A stretch of DNA of 64,000 bases from Mycolicibacterium fortuitum subsp. fortuitum (GCF_022179545.1 NZ_AP025518.1:3720001-3784000), one strand, 5' to 3'; counted from the first letter of the stretch, positions 20,977-30,097 are shown. Numbers and translations: made by a program. The notes: generated by a model not told the origin, from the letters alone.

Positions 20977-22326
20977 TCACGCCGGATTCAGCTTTCCGGC
21001 CGCGGCGACCACCCAGCACAACTGTTCGTGGAAGATGTCGCTGTGCGCACCCGAGGGGCCGTCGTCCTTGGCCACCACCTCGGACGAATTCAGATTCAGG
21101 ATCTGTCCGGGCTGGAACGGGTAGGCCACCCCTTTGGCGCCCAGGCTCTGCGTCGACGAGTTGTACGCCCCGTGGGATCCCATCGCCCGCCAGCGGAACA
21201 ACGGATCATCGGCGCCGGCCGCGTCCTCGCCTGCCGCCGCCGAAGCCAGCGGATAGAACGTGCCGAGCGCGCGGTCGTGGCTGGAGAAGCAGACCGTGAG
21301 CGGGCCGTCGATGCGGTTGAGCATGCCGACCAACTCGCCGGCGCCTTTCCGGAACGGCAACCGTTCGGTGAACGTGAAGCGGGAGTACGCGCCCTGCAAC
21401 AACGTCACGGCTTTGACCGGTGAGGGCTGGACCTCACTCATTCCGGCCAGTGCGTACGACACCACCCGGGCCCCGAAGCTGTGTCCTACCAGGTGGATTC
21501 GCAGATCGGGGAACTCCGCGTGCAATCCGTCGATGACAGGGCCCAGTCCGCGCCGGCCCACCACCCCGGCGCGGTTCTTCATCTTCCAGTAGCTCAACTG
21601 CCGCAGGGCCTCCTTGGCGCCGTGCCACAGCCGCCCGGCGATGTCGCCGAGTCCGGCCGCTCCCCCGCCTGCACCGTCGTCGAATTGCACACCGGCGTTG
21701 GACAATTCGTCGGCAAAGGTGGTGAACAACTGCTCGGGATCCTGGCTCTCGGCAAGCATCCCGGGCCCGGCGTCTGGGGCGGCAACCTCGCCGTCGTTGA
21801 ATCCGGTCTGGGTAGCAGCGCTGAAGGCGCGCAGCGCATCGAGCAGCTCAGGCAGGCGATCGTCGCTCGGCGGCGCCGCCAGCAGACCGGCGATGGTGTC
21901 CAGCTGCTCCTTGCCGTCGGGAAACATGTCCTTGAGCTCGTCGAGCTGCGCCGGGTCGAGGGACGGCGCCCCGGCCGGCACCTCTACCACCTCGTCTCCC
22001 AGTGCGGCGGCTCCCCCGCCGTCGTGCGCCGCGGGCCCGGTGAAATCCGCGATCGGTTCGTCACGCCAGAGTTGCGACGGCCATCGCAGGCCGACGAAGC
22101 CGACCGTGCGAGCCGGGTCGAGTTGTGGGGCCAGTAATCCGAACCACCGCTCGTAGAGCGATTTTGCAGCTGCCTCGTCGTTGTTCCAGCCGTGGGAGAA
22201 GATGATCAGGTCGGTCAGTCCCGCAGTGCTGATCCGGCTCTTGAGGTCGGCCACCACTGCTGGATCCGGATCACCGTCGGCATCGAACACCAGGCGCCAG
22301 ATTCGATCTGCCAGGTCATCGGTCAT
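20977..22326 (-). CDS. Alpha/beta-hydrolase-fold protein paired with subtilase
   Basis: A 449-aa protein with lipase/esterase-like features and no signal peptide. LIIFSHGWNND (residues about 40-50) resembles the oxyanion strand of alpha/beta hydrolases. IHLVGHSFGARVVSYAL holds the nucleophile elbow GHSFG, with Ser near residue 283. Candidate acid and His lie in the C-terminal part (SSHDRAL, AHSDIF). A long alanine/glycine/acid-rich insert at about 85-240 separates the first two motifs and may form a cap. Substrate is unknown. It starts 17 nt after the subtilase stop, so it is in the same operon. Its position next to a tRNA fits accessory status. Confidence 0.75.
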   Translation of the reverse strand: MTDDLADRIWRLVFDADGDPDPAVVADLKSRISTAGLTDLIIFSHGWNNDEAAAKSLYERWFGLLAPQLDPARTVGFVGLRWPSQLWRDEPIADFTGPAAHDGGGAAALGDEVVEVPAGAPSLDPAQLDELKDMFPDGKEQLDTIAGLLAAPPSDDRLPELLDALRAFSAATQTGFNDGEVAAPDAGPGMLAESQDPEQLFTTFADELSNAGVQFDDGAGGGAAGLGDIAGRLWHGAKEALRQLSYWKMKNRAGVVGRRGLGPVIDGLHAEFPDLRIHLVGHSFGARVVSYALAGMSEVQPSPVKAVTLLQGAYSRFTFTERLPFRKGAGELVGMLNRIDGPLTVCFSSHDRALGTFYPLASAAAGEDAAGADDPLFRWRAMGSHGAYNSSTQSLGAKGVAYPFQPGQILNLNSSEVVAKDDGPSGAHSDIFHEQLCWVVAAAGKLNPA

Positions 22327-22343
22327 CGGAGTTTCCTTTCGGC

Positions 22344-24176
22344 TCAGACGGATTGCAGTGCACGCATGAGGTCGACCATGCCGCTGCCCTGAAATGCGGG
22401 GTCGCGATTCAACGAGGTCGCCGATTCGACGAAGATGCGTTTGACGGCCTCCGGTTCGCTGACGAACTCCCGCTGAACCGACAGGAACGCCGCGATGGCG
22501 CCCGACACGTGCGGTGCGGCCATGCTGGTGCCGCTCTCCTCGACATACACCGGCACGTCGGGCCCGACGTCGATCTGATTGGTCACCGCCTCCCGGCGTT
22601 CTCCCGCTGCGGCCGAGGTGATGCGCTCGCCCGGCGCGACCAGATCGGGCTTGCGGCGCCCGTCTCCGGTGGGGCCGCGCGACGAGAAGTACGAGACGCC
22701 GAAGGTATGCGGCGAACTACGGTGCGTGGAACCGACGGTGATCGCACTTTCGGTGTTACCCGGGTCGTTGATGGTCATGTCGGCGGTGAACTTCACAGAA
22801 TCCTTGCTGAATGCCGTATTGAGTGACACGTAGCCCGAATTGCCCGCGGCCACCACCACGACCACGCCCGAACGCACGGTCTTGTCGACCTCGATACACA
22901 TCGGGCTCTGCCCGCACGCGTACCACTCCGCGTCGAACTCGTACCCGAGGCTGAGGTTCACGCCGTGGATGCGCGGCACCCGCTCGCTGCCGGCGTTCAG
23001 CTTTCGGACGTAGGCCAACGCCTGCATGACCCGGCTCACCCTCGAGGTCTGGTCTCCGGGCCCGAGCACCTTGAGACTGACCAGTTTGGCCTTCGGTGCC
23101 ATGCCCGCCAACCGGTCCGGATCGGAGATCTTGCGCGGCGCCGTGATCGGGTCCCCGCCGTGCTCGGGGTCATTGAGCCGTTTCTCGACCACCACGACAT
23201 CGGCGGACGTGTGGCCGACCAAACCTCCCGCGATGATCCCGGCCACATGCGTGCCATGTCCGTCGGTGTCGGTCAGCGGAGCGTCACCTCCGGTGAAGTC
23301 CCGGTGCAGATCGACCACCGAGGGATCCCGCAAGTTCTGGTACTCCGAGAAGTGCGCGTGCTTCTCGTCGATACCGGAATCGACCACGGCCCAGACGATT
23401 CCCTCGCCGTAGCTGTCGAACGACCGTTGAGCCGCGATGGCCTTGATGGTGGTCGAGGAGGCATCGATCTGCGGGTGCACCTCGAAGTCCGGCCAGATCC
23501 GGTAGACCGCCCGCTCCGACCAGGTCTGGGGTACCGCGTCCGCCGACACCAGCGATTTGATCTGGCTCGACGTGAGCTCACCTGCCATGAACTGATCGGC
23601 CAACGGCACCGGAGCGCCTGCTCCACCGACCAATTCCCACAGCCGTTCGACCCTCTCGATCGCGGCGGCGACCGACGGCTGAAAGGTCAGGTTGAGCTCG
23701 ATCATGATCGGTATGGGTGTGGCGTCGCCTTCCTGTGCCATCGCCGTGCGCAGAGGCGCCGTCACGACGCCGGCCAGAACCGGGTCACGTCTGGGTGGTT
23801 CGGGGATCCCGGCCTCCACGGGCGGTACATCCGTGGGAGCCGCGGCGCGCACCGCCGGTTCCGTGACGACATCGGCCCGTTCACGAGCCTCAGCGACCGC
23901 GGAGCGACCTTTGGCAGTCAATTGCAGCCCGGCGCCCTTCGCAGCCTTCGCGGTCACGAACTTCCTGCGACGCAGGCCGGCGACGGCGTCGTCAACCCTG
24001 TTGTGCCAATAGGGTTTGTCATTCTCGTACTGTCGGTCCCGCTCGTCGAATTTCGAGGCGAATCTGGCTGCGACGGTCTCCGTCAGCGATGCCATGTCGG
24101 CGGCGCCGCCGGACTCCTCCAGCTCCCCCAGCGCACTGAGCACCCGATCGGCCCACACTTCCCCCGTTGCACTCAC
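22344..24176 (-). CDS. Subtilisin-like serine peptidase (S8) with N-terminal winged-helix-like domain
   Basis: Predicted cytosolic protease of about 610 aa. Residues 1-95 look like the winged-helix domain seen at the N-terminus of Mrr-type proteins: WADRVLSAL, then WHNRVDDAVAGLRRRKFV and LTAKGR. A propeptide/I9-like segment (IPIMIELNLTF to IWPDFEVHPQID) spans about 150-245. The S8 triad follows: Asp in VVDSGID (about 266), His in DGHGTHVAGI (about 307), Ser in SGTSMAAPH (about 551), with Asn in AAGNSG. No signal peptide is visible. A GTG at 24176 preceded by GAGGAG is the favoured start; ATG 24191 is an alternative. It precedes the hydrolase gene and diverges from the dioxygenase gene. Confidence 0.85.
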   Translation of the reverse strand: MSATGEVWADRVLSALGELEESGGAADMASLTETVAARFASKFDERDRQYENDKPYWHNRVDDAVAGLRRRKFVTAKAAKGAGLQLTAKGRSAVAEARERADVVTEPAVRAAAPTDVPPVEAGIPEPPRRDPVLAGVVTAPLRTAMAQEGDATPIPIMIELNLTFQPSVAAAIERVERLWELVGGAGAPVPLADQFMAGELTSSQIKSLVSADAVPQTWSERAVYRIWPDFEVHPQIDASSTTIKAIAAQRSFDSYGEGIVWAVVDSGIDEKHAHFSEYQNLRDPSVVDLHRDFTGGDAPLTDTDGHGTHVAGIIAGGLVGHTSADVVVVEKRLNDPEHGGDPITAPRKISDPDRLAGMAPKAKLVSLKVLGPGDQTSRVSRVMQALAYVRKLNAGSERVPRIHGVNLSLGYEFDAEWYACGQSPMCIEVDKTVRSGVVVVVAAGNSGYVSLNTAFSKDSVKFTADMTINDPGNTESAITVGSTHRSSPHTFGVSYFSSRGPTGDGRRKPDLVAPGERITSAAAGERREAVTNQIDVGPDVPVYVEESGTSMAAPHVSGAIAAFLSVQREFVSEPEAVKRIFVESATSLNRDPAFQGSGMVDLMRALQSV

Positions 24177-24263
24177 CGCGCTCCTCGGCATAGTCAGCCA
24201 CCGCAGCTTTTCCTGCGTCGATTGATCGTCGCTCAGCCGAGCCGCGCACACACGCGTATTCGA

Positions 24264-24315
24264 CTACTCGAAGCACAAGGGGATCTTCGCATCGGGATCG
24301 AGTAGCCCACTACTC
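24264..24315. promoter_or_regulatory. Repeated CTACTC boxes in the divergent subtilase/dioxygenase control region
   Basis: CTACTC occurs at 24264-24269 (within CGACTACTCG) and 24310-24315. Its complement GAGTAG is at 24300-24305. The last two form an inverted repeat with a CCCA spacer. Three copies within 52 bp between two divergent operons look like an operator. The regulator is unknown; the nearby LuxR-type gene is a candidate (inference). Confidence 0.45.
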
Positions 24316-24387
24316 ATGTCATTTCTGCTTCCGTGCACAACAATCATGGCCGACAGGCTCGATATTTCGGCCGGAGGGAAACAACCG

Positions 24388-26250
24388 ATGGTGACCACGG
24401 CGCGACAAGCTCCAGTGCTCATCGCCACTGCCTGGTCCCGGTCGCGTTCGCTCACGGTCGCGCTCGCCGCCAGGGTGGCCCAGCAGATCGATCAGACGGT
24501 GGGCTGGGCCCGTCTTCCCAAGGCGGTCGGACTGGCCGTCCTGATCGGGCTGCGGCATCAGCTGCGAACGTCGAATCTGTATGCCGCCGAACCTGCCCCG
24601 GTCCCGCCGGGTGGTCCCGTCGGGGTCGGCAACTATCTGGGCGCACGCACCCGCGATGGGTCCTACAACGATCTCGCCGACCCCCGTATGGGTGCCGTGG
24701 GTTGCCGGTTCGGCCGCAACGTGCCACCCGAACACTCCTACCCTGAAAGCCCCCAACGACTGCTCGACCCGAACCCGCGGCTGATCAGCCGCACCCTGCT
24801 GACCCGCGACAGTTTCCAGCCGGCCACCACGCTGAACCTGCTGGCGGCGGCATGGATTCAGTTCGAGGTACACGACTGGTTCGCCCATGGCTCGGCTGCC
24901 ACCCAACCCTGGGTGGTGCCGCTGCACGACGACGATCCGTGGCCGCAGCGGCCGATGCGGGTGGAACGCACTGTGCCCGATCCTCACCCCAGCCCGGTCG
25001 GTCCGCCCACCTTCGTCACCCAGGAGTCGCACTGGTGGGATGCCTCCCAGATCTACGGCACCACACCGGAGTTGGCCAGTGCGCTACGCGCCCCGGAGGG
25101 TGGGAAGCTGCGCATCGACGAGTCCGGCCTGCCACCACCGGAGGTCGAGGCGGTTGCCGACCTCACCGGCACGGCAGGCAACTTCTGGGTGGGCCTGGCC
25201 CTGCTGCACTCGCTGTTCATGCTGGAGCACAACGCCATCTGCGACCACCTGGCCGAGGCATACCCCTACCTGACCGGCCAGCAGCTCTACGACAAGGCGC
25301 GGCTGGTCAATTCCGCTCTGATGGCCAAGATCCACACCGTGGACTGGACGCCGGCCATCATCGCGCACCCGACGACGGTGACCGCCATGCACGTCAACTG
25401 GTTCGGGCTGCTGGGCAAGAAGCTGGGTGGGCGGTTCCGGCGAGGTTACCGGCCGTTCGGCAGCAGCCCGCTGCTCTACGGCATTCCCGGATCGCCGACC
25501 ACCCATCATGGCGTGCCGTACTCACTGACCGAGGAGTTCGTCGCGGTGTACCGCATGCACCCGCTGATCCCCGACGAGTTCACGTTCCGCTCACTGGCCG
25601 ACGACCACGTGATCGCACAGCACGAGCTACCCGAGCTGTCGGTGCTCAACGTGCGGGCCCGGCTGAGCGAAACCCCGATGGCCGACCTGCTCTACTCGTT
25701 CGGCCGGGGCCATCCCGGGGCGTTGTCGCTGCACAATTTCCCGAGGCATCTACAGCACATGCACCGCGTGGACGGCACCCTGATCGACCTGGCCACCATC
25801 GACCTGATCCGGTGCCGGGAACGAGGTGTGCCGCGCTACAACGAGTTCCGGAAGCTGTTCCGGCTCAAACCGGTGAAGACGTTCGAGGAGCTGACCGGCG
25901 ATGCCGCGCTGGCGACGGAGCTGCGTGAGGCCTACGACGACGACGTGGATCTCGTGGACCTTTTGATCGGCCTGTACGCCGAGCCGAAGCCACCCGGATT
26001 CGGCTTCAGCGACACCGCGTTCCGGGTCTTCATCCTGATGGCCACCCGCCGGCTGGAGAGCGACCGCTTCTTCACCACCGACTTCCGCGAGGAGACCTAC
26101 ACCGTCGCCGGCATGAAGTGGGTTCAGGACAACGACATGCGCTCGGTGTTGTTGCGTCACTACCGCGAGTTGACCCCTGCCCTGGCCGGTGTGGCCAATC
26201 CGTTCGCCCCCTGGAACCGTGTCTCCCCCACCCGAAAGGCATCCACATGA
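24388..26250 (+). CDS. Cyclooxygenase/alpha-dioxygenase-like haem peroxidase family protein
   Basis: A 620-aa member of the animal-haem-peroxidase superfamily, closest in motif layout to fatty-acid alpha-dioxygenases and cyclooxygenases. The distal haem His is in FEVHDWFAH (near residue 162). The proximal His is in YRMHPLIPD (near 391), with Tyr three residues before it; that Tyr-x-x-His spacing carries the catalytic radical in COX and alpha-DOX. GVPRYNEFRK and SQIYG are further family motifs. Expected chemistry is oxygenation of a fatty acid to a hydroperoxide; the substrate is not known. An N-terminal amphipathic/hydrophobic stretch may give membrane contact. The ATG at 24388 is chosen for its GGAGGG site 9 nt upstream. 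The stop overlaps the next start (ATGA). Confidence 0.88.
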   Translation: MVTTARQAPVLIATAWSRSRSLTVALAARVAQQIDQTVGWARLPKAVGLAVLIGLRHQLRTSNLYAAEPAPVPPGGPVGVGNYLGARTRDGSYNDLADPRMGAVGCRFGRNVPPEHSYPESPQRLLDPNPRLISRTLLTRDSFQPATTLNLLAAAWIQFEVHDWFAHGSAATQPWVVPLHDDDPWPQRPMRVERTVPDPHPSPVGPPTFVTQESHWWDASQIYGTTPELASALRAPEGGKLRIDESGLPPPEVEAVADLTGTAGNFWVGLALLHSLFMLEHNAICDHLAEAYPYLTGQQLYDKARLVNSALMAKIHTVDWTPAIIAHPTTVTAMHVNWFGLLGKKLGGRFRRGYRPFGSSPLLYGIPGSPTTHHGVPYSLTEEFVAVYRMHPLIPDEFTFRSLADDHVIAQHELPELSVLNVRARLSETPMADLLYSFGRGHPGALSLHNFPRHLQHMHRVDGTLIDLATIDLIRCRERGVPRYNEFRKLFRLKPVKTFEELTGDAALATELREAYDDDVDLVDLLIGLYAEPKPPGFGFSDTAFRVFILMATRRLESDRFFTTDFREETYTVAGMKWVQDNDMRSVLLRHYRELTPALAGVANPFAPWNRVSPTRKAST

Positions 26251-27362
26251 CCACTGCCGAGGTGCAGCGCATCATCGAGAATCTCAAGCCGGTTCCCTAC
26301 CGCGACGACCTTGAGCAACCCAAACCCGGTGAGGCCGAGGACATCGAAAAGATCGTCAAGGCGCTGCGCAAGAACAACGAACGGGCCTACCGGAAGTTCA
26401 AGCACGGACTGCGTGACGCACATGCCAAGAGCCACGCCATCCTGCGGGGCGAGCTCATCGTCAACCCGGATCTGCCCGAGGTACTTGCCCAAGGGATGTT
26501 CTCCGAGGCGCGCAGCTATCCGGTGATCGCCCGGATCTCCACCACCTCGGGAGTGCTGCGTAGCGACAAGAACCGCGGCGTGCGCGGACTCGGCATCAAG
26601 GCCATCGGTGTGCACGGCGAGCGCGCCATGAAGGATCCCGAGGACGATCCGAACGTCACACAGGACTTCGTGCTCGTCACCCACGAGGAATTCCTGTTCG
26701 CCGACGCCCACGCTTACCGCAAGCTGGGCATGCTGAGCGCCACCCTGCTGGCCCGGTTGTCCGATCGCGCGTTGTGGGTGGGTAGCGAACTGCTCGGCGC
26801 GCTCAAGAAGATCGGTCTGCCGATCCCGGAGAATCTCGCCGTCTTCGCCGCCCCCAACCGCCCGATCCTGGGCGAGACGTTCTACTCCTCCGCACCGATC
26901 CGCTATGGCGACTACGTGGCCCGCTTCAAGTACGAACCGACCTCGCCGGAGGTCAAAGCCCTTGCGGACCAGACCCTTCCGCGCAATCCCGGGCAGGACG
27001 AGCACCGCGACCTCATCATGGCATTTTTCGAAAAGCATTCGGCGGAGTACACATTCAGCGTGCAACTGTGCCTGGACACAGCCGAGATGCCGATCGAGGA
27101 TGCCACGCGCCCGTGGAACTCTCCGTACCTGCCGGTGGCCAAGGTGGTCTACCCCGAGCAGAACCCGTACAGCGCACTGCGCCGTGCATATGGCGACGAC
27201 GTGTTGTCCTTCAACTCATGGCGAGGCCTGGAGGCGCACCGGCCGCTTGGATCCATCAACCGGCTCAAGCTCAAGGTCTACGAGGCCTCGAGCGACTTCC
27301 GGCACCTCAAGAACAACATCGAACGACGTGAGCCCTTCGACATCTCCGAACTTCCGGATTGA
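26247..27362 (+). CDS. Catalase-fold haem protein, partner of the dioxygenase
   Basis: A 371-aa protein of the catalase-related family, shorter than true catalases. The distal-pocket segment DAHAKSHAILRGEL (His near residue 59) parallels the RxxHAKG motif of catalases. NRGVRGLGIKAIGV, QDFVLVTHEEF and the C-terminal FNSWRGLEAHRPLGSINRLKLKVYE are typical of this subfamily. Known relatives include allene oxide synthases and small peroxidases that metabolise lipid hydroperoxides; classical catalase activity is less likely. The start is coupled to the dioxygenase stop by ATGA, which strongly suggests the two act in sequence. The ORF could extend upstream to 26118 but only inside the neighbour. Confidence 0.88.
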   Translation: MTTAEVQRIIENLKPVPYRDDLEQPKPGEAEDIEKIVKALRKNNERAYRKFKHGLRDAHAKSHAILRGELIVNPDLPEVLAQGMFSEARSYPVIARISTTSGVLRSDKNRGVRGLGIKAIGVHGERAMKDPEDDPNVTQDFVLVTHEEFLFADAHAYRKLGMLSATLLARLSDRALWVGSELLGALKKIGLPIPENLAVFAAPNRPILGETFYSSAPIRYGDYVARFKYEPTSPEVKALADQTLPRNPGQDEHRDLIMAFFEKHSAEYTFSVQLCLDTAEMPIEDATRPWNSPYLPVAKVVYPEQNPYSALRRAYGDDVLSFNSWRGLEAHRPLGSINRLKLKVYEASSDFRHLKNNIERREPFDISELPD

Positions 27363-27483
27363 CGCCAGCGAACGGGAAATGCTTGCAATGGGAAGAACAT
27401 CCACGCCTGCGACCAACACGCAACGCCCCATCGACCCCTTGTTCGGCAGCGTACCGGGCCTGGTGCCCCTAGACTCAGGATTC

Positions 27484-30084
27484 ATGCCTGGTCAGTGGCA
27501 GCTTTTGGACCGGCCCGCCGAGCACGAGGCCATTCGGGCCGCCCTCAGCGGGACGGACAGCTGCGGCGTCGTCCTCGTCGGAGCCGCGGGCGTCGGCAAG
27601 ACCACACTCGCGCGCACCGTCACCGCATCGTTGAGCCGCAAGGTGCACTGGACCGCCTGCACCGAGTCATCTCGCAGCATTCCGCTCGGCGCATTCGCCC
27701 ACTGGGTGTCGTCGTCCGGATCACGGGACCCCATCGCTCTCATCGGGTCGGCGCGTGAATCCCTTGTGGCCGACGGTGACACCATCGTCGGCATCGACGA
27801 TGCGCATCTGCTGGACCAGTTGTCGGCGACGCTGCTGCACCAGATCGCCGTGGAGCGCTCGGGGCACGTGGTGGCAACCGTGCGCAGCGGGGAACCGGTG
27901 CCCGATGCCGTCACCTCGCTGTGGAAGGACGGTTATCTCCAACGCTTCGAACTCAGCCCGTTCACCAAGCAGCAGAGCATCGCGCTGATCGAAACCGTCC
28001 TGGGTGGAACGCTGGAGGGGCTCAGCGCCGACGTGATGTGGGAGACCTCGGGCGGCAACCCACTGTTTCTGCGCAACATGGTCGAGGGTGCGGTCGACGC
28101 CGGCACGCTCGCCGAAGTCAACGGGGTGTGGCAGTTCCGCGGCCCCACCGTGATCCCGTCCGGGCTCGTCGAACTGCTCGACGAGCGATTGGCGCACGCC
28201 GGTGACGAGGTCATGCACGCGCTCAAGCTGTTGGCATTGTGTGAGCCACTGGACATCGACGCACTGGCAGAGCTGGCCGGCGAGGATGCGGTGGACGCGG
28301 CCGAGATGCGCGGCCTGATCCGGATCGTGGCCGACGACGGTCAGATCAACGCCCGCTTCAGCCATCCGCTCTTCGGCGAGGTGGTCCGCCGCCGGGTCGG
28401 CACGGCGTCGGCCCGCAAGCTGCGCGGCCGCATCGCCAAGATCCTGCACGAGCGCAACCTCGATTCCCCTGCCAGCCGAATCAAGCTGGCGGAGTTGGCC
28501 ATCGAGAGCGATCAGGGCACCGACATCGAACTGCTGATCACCGCCGCCAAGGACGCGGTATTCCTGTCCAACCTTCCGCTCGGGGAGAAACTGGCCCGTG
28601 CCGCGTTCGACCACGGCGGTGGGCTCAGCGCGGCCGCGCTCCTGTCCCGCGCATTGTTGTGGCAGGGGCATCCGGCACAGGCGGACAGCATCCTCGAGCA
28701 GTTCTCCCCCGCCGAGCTGAACGAGATGGAGCTCGTGCAGTGGGGCATACCGCGGGTGTCCAACCTGTTCTGGTCCCTGGGCGACGTGACCCGCGCCGGA
28801 CAGGTCCTGGCCCTCCTGCAGGAACGGGTCACCCATCCGACCCTGCGCCTGATCGTCGACGCGACGGGCGCGGGCATGGCCGTGCACCAGAACAAGATTT
28901 CCGAGGGGCTCGAGATCGCCGAACGAGTGCTGGCAAACCCCGAGGCACCTCGCCAGGCCGTGGATTTCGCGGCGTTCGCCGCCGGCCTGTCGATGCCGCT
29001 GATCGGGCGCGGTCACGACTTCCTGCCGATCGCGTCACGGTGCCGTGCCGAACGCAAGACCACCGACGGCATGGTCCGCATCATGGTGTTCTACGGCGAG
29101 GTGCTGGCGCTGGCCTACACGGGCCGGTTGGAGCTCGCCACGCAGCGGGCCAACGAATACGCCGAATTCTCCTCGGCGGGCCAGTTCGCCGGATGGGCGA
29201 TCGCCAAGATCATGGACGGCGTCGCGGCCACCCACAGTGGCCGGTTCCGCGATGCCATCCGGTCGATCGAGCAGGCCCTGGCCGCGCTGAACGCAGAAAG
29301 TTCCCTGCCCTGGCAGCTTCCCGGCCGGCTGCTGTTGGCCCGTGCCTACGCAGGGGTGGGAAATCCGGCCGACGCCGAACGGGTACTCGAGGACGCCAAG
29401 GAGCACTCGGGCGAATTCATGGCTCTGCACGAGCCGCTGCGGATGATCGCCAAGGCCTGGGTGGCCGCGGCCAAGGGTGGTCACCGCTCGGCGATCGACC
29501 TGGCCCGGGCGGCCGCGGATGCGGCACATTCCTCTGGCCAATACGCCGTCGAAGCCGAAGCCCTGCACAGCGCGGCCCGCTTCGGCGACCGCAGCGTGAC
29601 CAGACGCCTGCAGGAGCTGGTCGACCGCGTGGACGGTCCGCTGCCCGCGCTGTTCGCCCGCCACGCCGCGGCTGTGGCCGCTGCCGATCCGGTCGAACTG
29701 GACAAGGTGTCCGGCGCCTTCGAAGAGGCCGGCCTGCTGCTGTCGGCGGCCGACTCCGCCGCCCAGGCGGTGCCGCTGCACGACAAAGCCGGGCACCGCC
29801 GCAACAACACCGAATCCGCCGCGCACGCACTGCAATTGGCATCCAAGTGCGGCGGGGCCGCCACCCCGGCGATCCGATCGGCCGCCCGTCCACTGCCGGT
29901 GACCGGACGGGAACGCGAGGTCGCCGGACTGGTGGCCCAGGGGTTGTCGAACCGCGAGATCGCCGAACGGCTCATCGTGTCGGTCCGCACCGTGGAGGGC
30001 CACATCTACCGGGCATGTATCAAGCTCGGTGTGGCCGATCGCGATGAGCTGGCCAAGATCGTCTGGAACGACTTGGCGCAATGA
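27484..30084 (+). CDS. Large ATP-binding LuxR-family regulator (LAL/MalT type)
   Basis: Signal-transduction ATPase with DNA-binding tail, about 866 aa. Walker A GAAGVGKTT is near residue 35 and Walker B VGIDDAH near 102. A long alpha-helical TPR-like middle (residues about 300-780) follows. The C-terminal GerE helix-turn-helix is LTGREREVAGLVAQG-like with SNREIAERLIVSVRTVEGHIYR (about 803-860). Such proteins activate transcription when a ligand is bound. The start is uncertain: ATG 27484 has AGGA just upstream and sits right before the conserved domain; ATGs at 27379 and 27388 are also open. It lies 121 nt after the catalase-like gene, in the same direction, and is the obvious local regulator candidate. 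Confidence 0.85.
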   Translation: MPGQWQLLDRPAEHEAIRAALSGTDSCGVVLVGAAGVGKTTLARTVTASLSRKVHWTACTESSRSIPLGAFAHWVSSSGSRDPIALIGSARESLVADGDTIVGIDDAHLLDQLSATLLHQIAVERSGHVVATVRSGEPVPDAVTSLWKDGYLQRFELSPFTKQQSIALIETVLGGTLEGLSADVMWETSGGNPLFLRNMVEGAVDAGTLAEVNGVWQFRGPTVIPSGLVELLDERLAHAGDEVMHALKLLALCEPLDIDALAELAGEDAVDAAEMRGLIRIVADDGQINARFSHPLFGEVVRRRVGTASARKLRGRIAKILHERNLDSPASRIKLAELAIESDQGTDIELLITAAKDAVFLSNLPLGEKLARAAFDHGGGLSAAALLSRALLWQGHPAQADSILEQFSPAELNEMELVQWGIPRVSNLFWSLGDVTRAGQVLALLQERVTHPTLRLIVDATGAGMAVHQNKISEGLEIAERVLANPEAPRQAVDFAAFAAGLSMPLIGRGHDFLPIASRCRAERKTTDGMVRIMVFYGEVLALAYTGRLELATQRANEYAEFSSAGQFAGWAIAKIMDGVAATHSGRFRDAIRSIEQALAALNAESSLPWQLPGRLLLARAYAGVGNPADAERVLEDAKEHSGEFMALHEPLRMIAKAWVAAAKGGHRSAIDLARAAADAAHSSGQYAVEAEALHSAARFGDRSVTRRLQELVDRVDGPLPALFARHAAAVAAADPVELDKVSGAFEEAGLLLSAADSAAQAVPLHDKAGHRRNNTESAAHALQLASKCGGAATPAIRSAARPLPVTGREREVAGLVAQGLSNREIAERLIVSVRTVEGHIYRACIKLGVADRDELAKIVWNDLAQ

Positions 30085-30097
30085 GCCGGCGGCGATC

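Noticed and set aside
26905..27483. Open frame continuous with the LuxR regulator, overlapping the catalase-like gene
   Set aside because: The overlap is in a different frame from the catalase-like gene and encodes low-complexity Arg/Ser-rich sequence; the true regulator start is placed after it.
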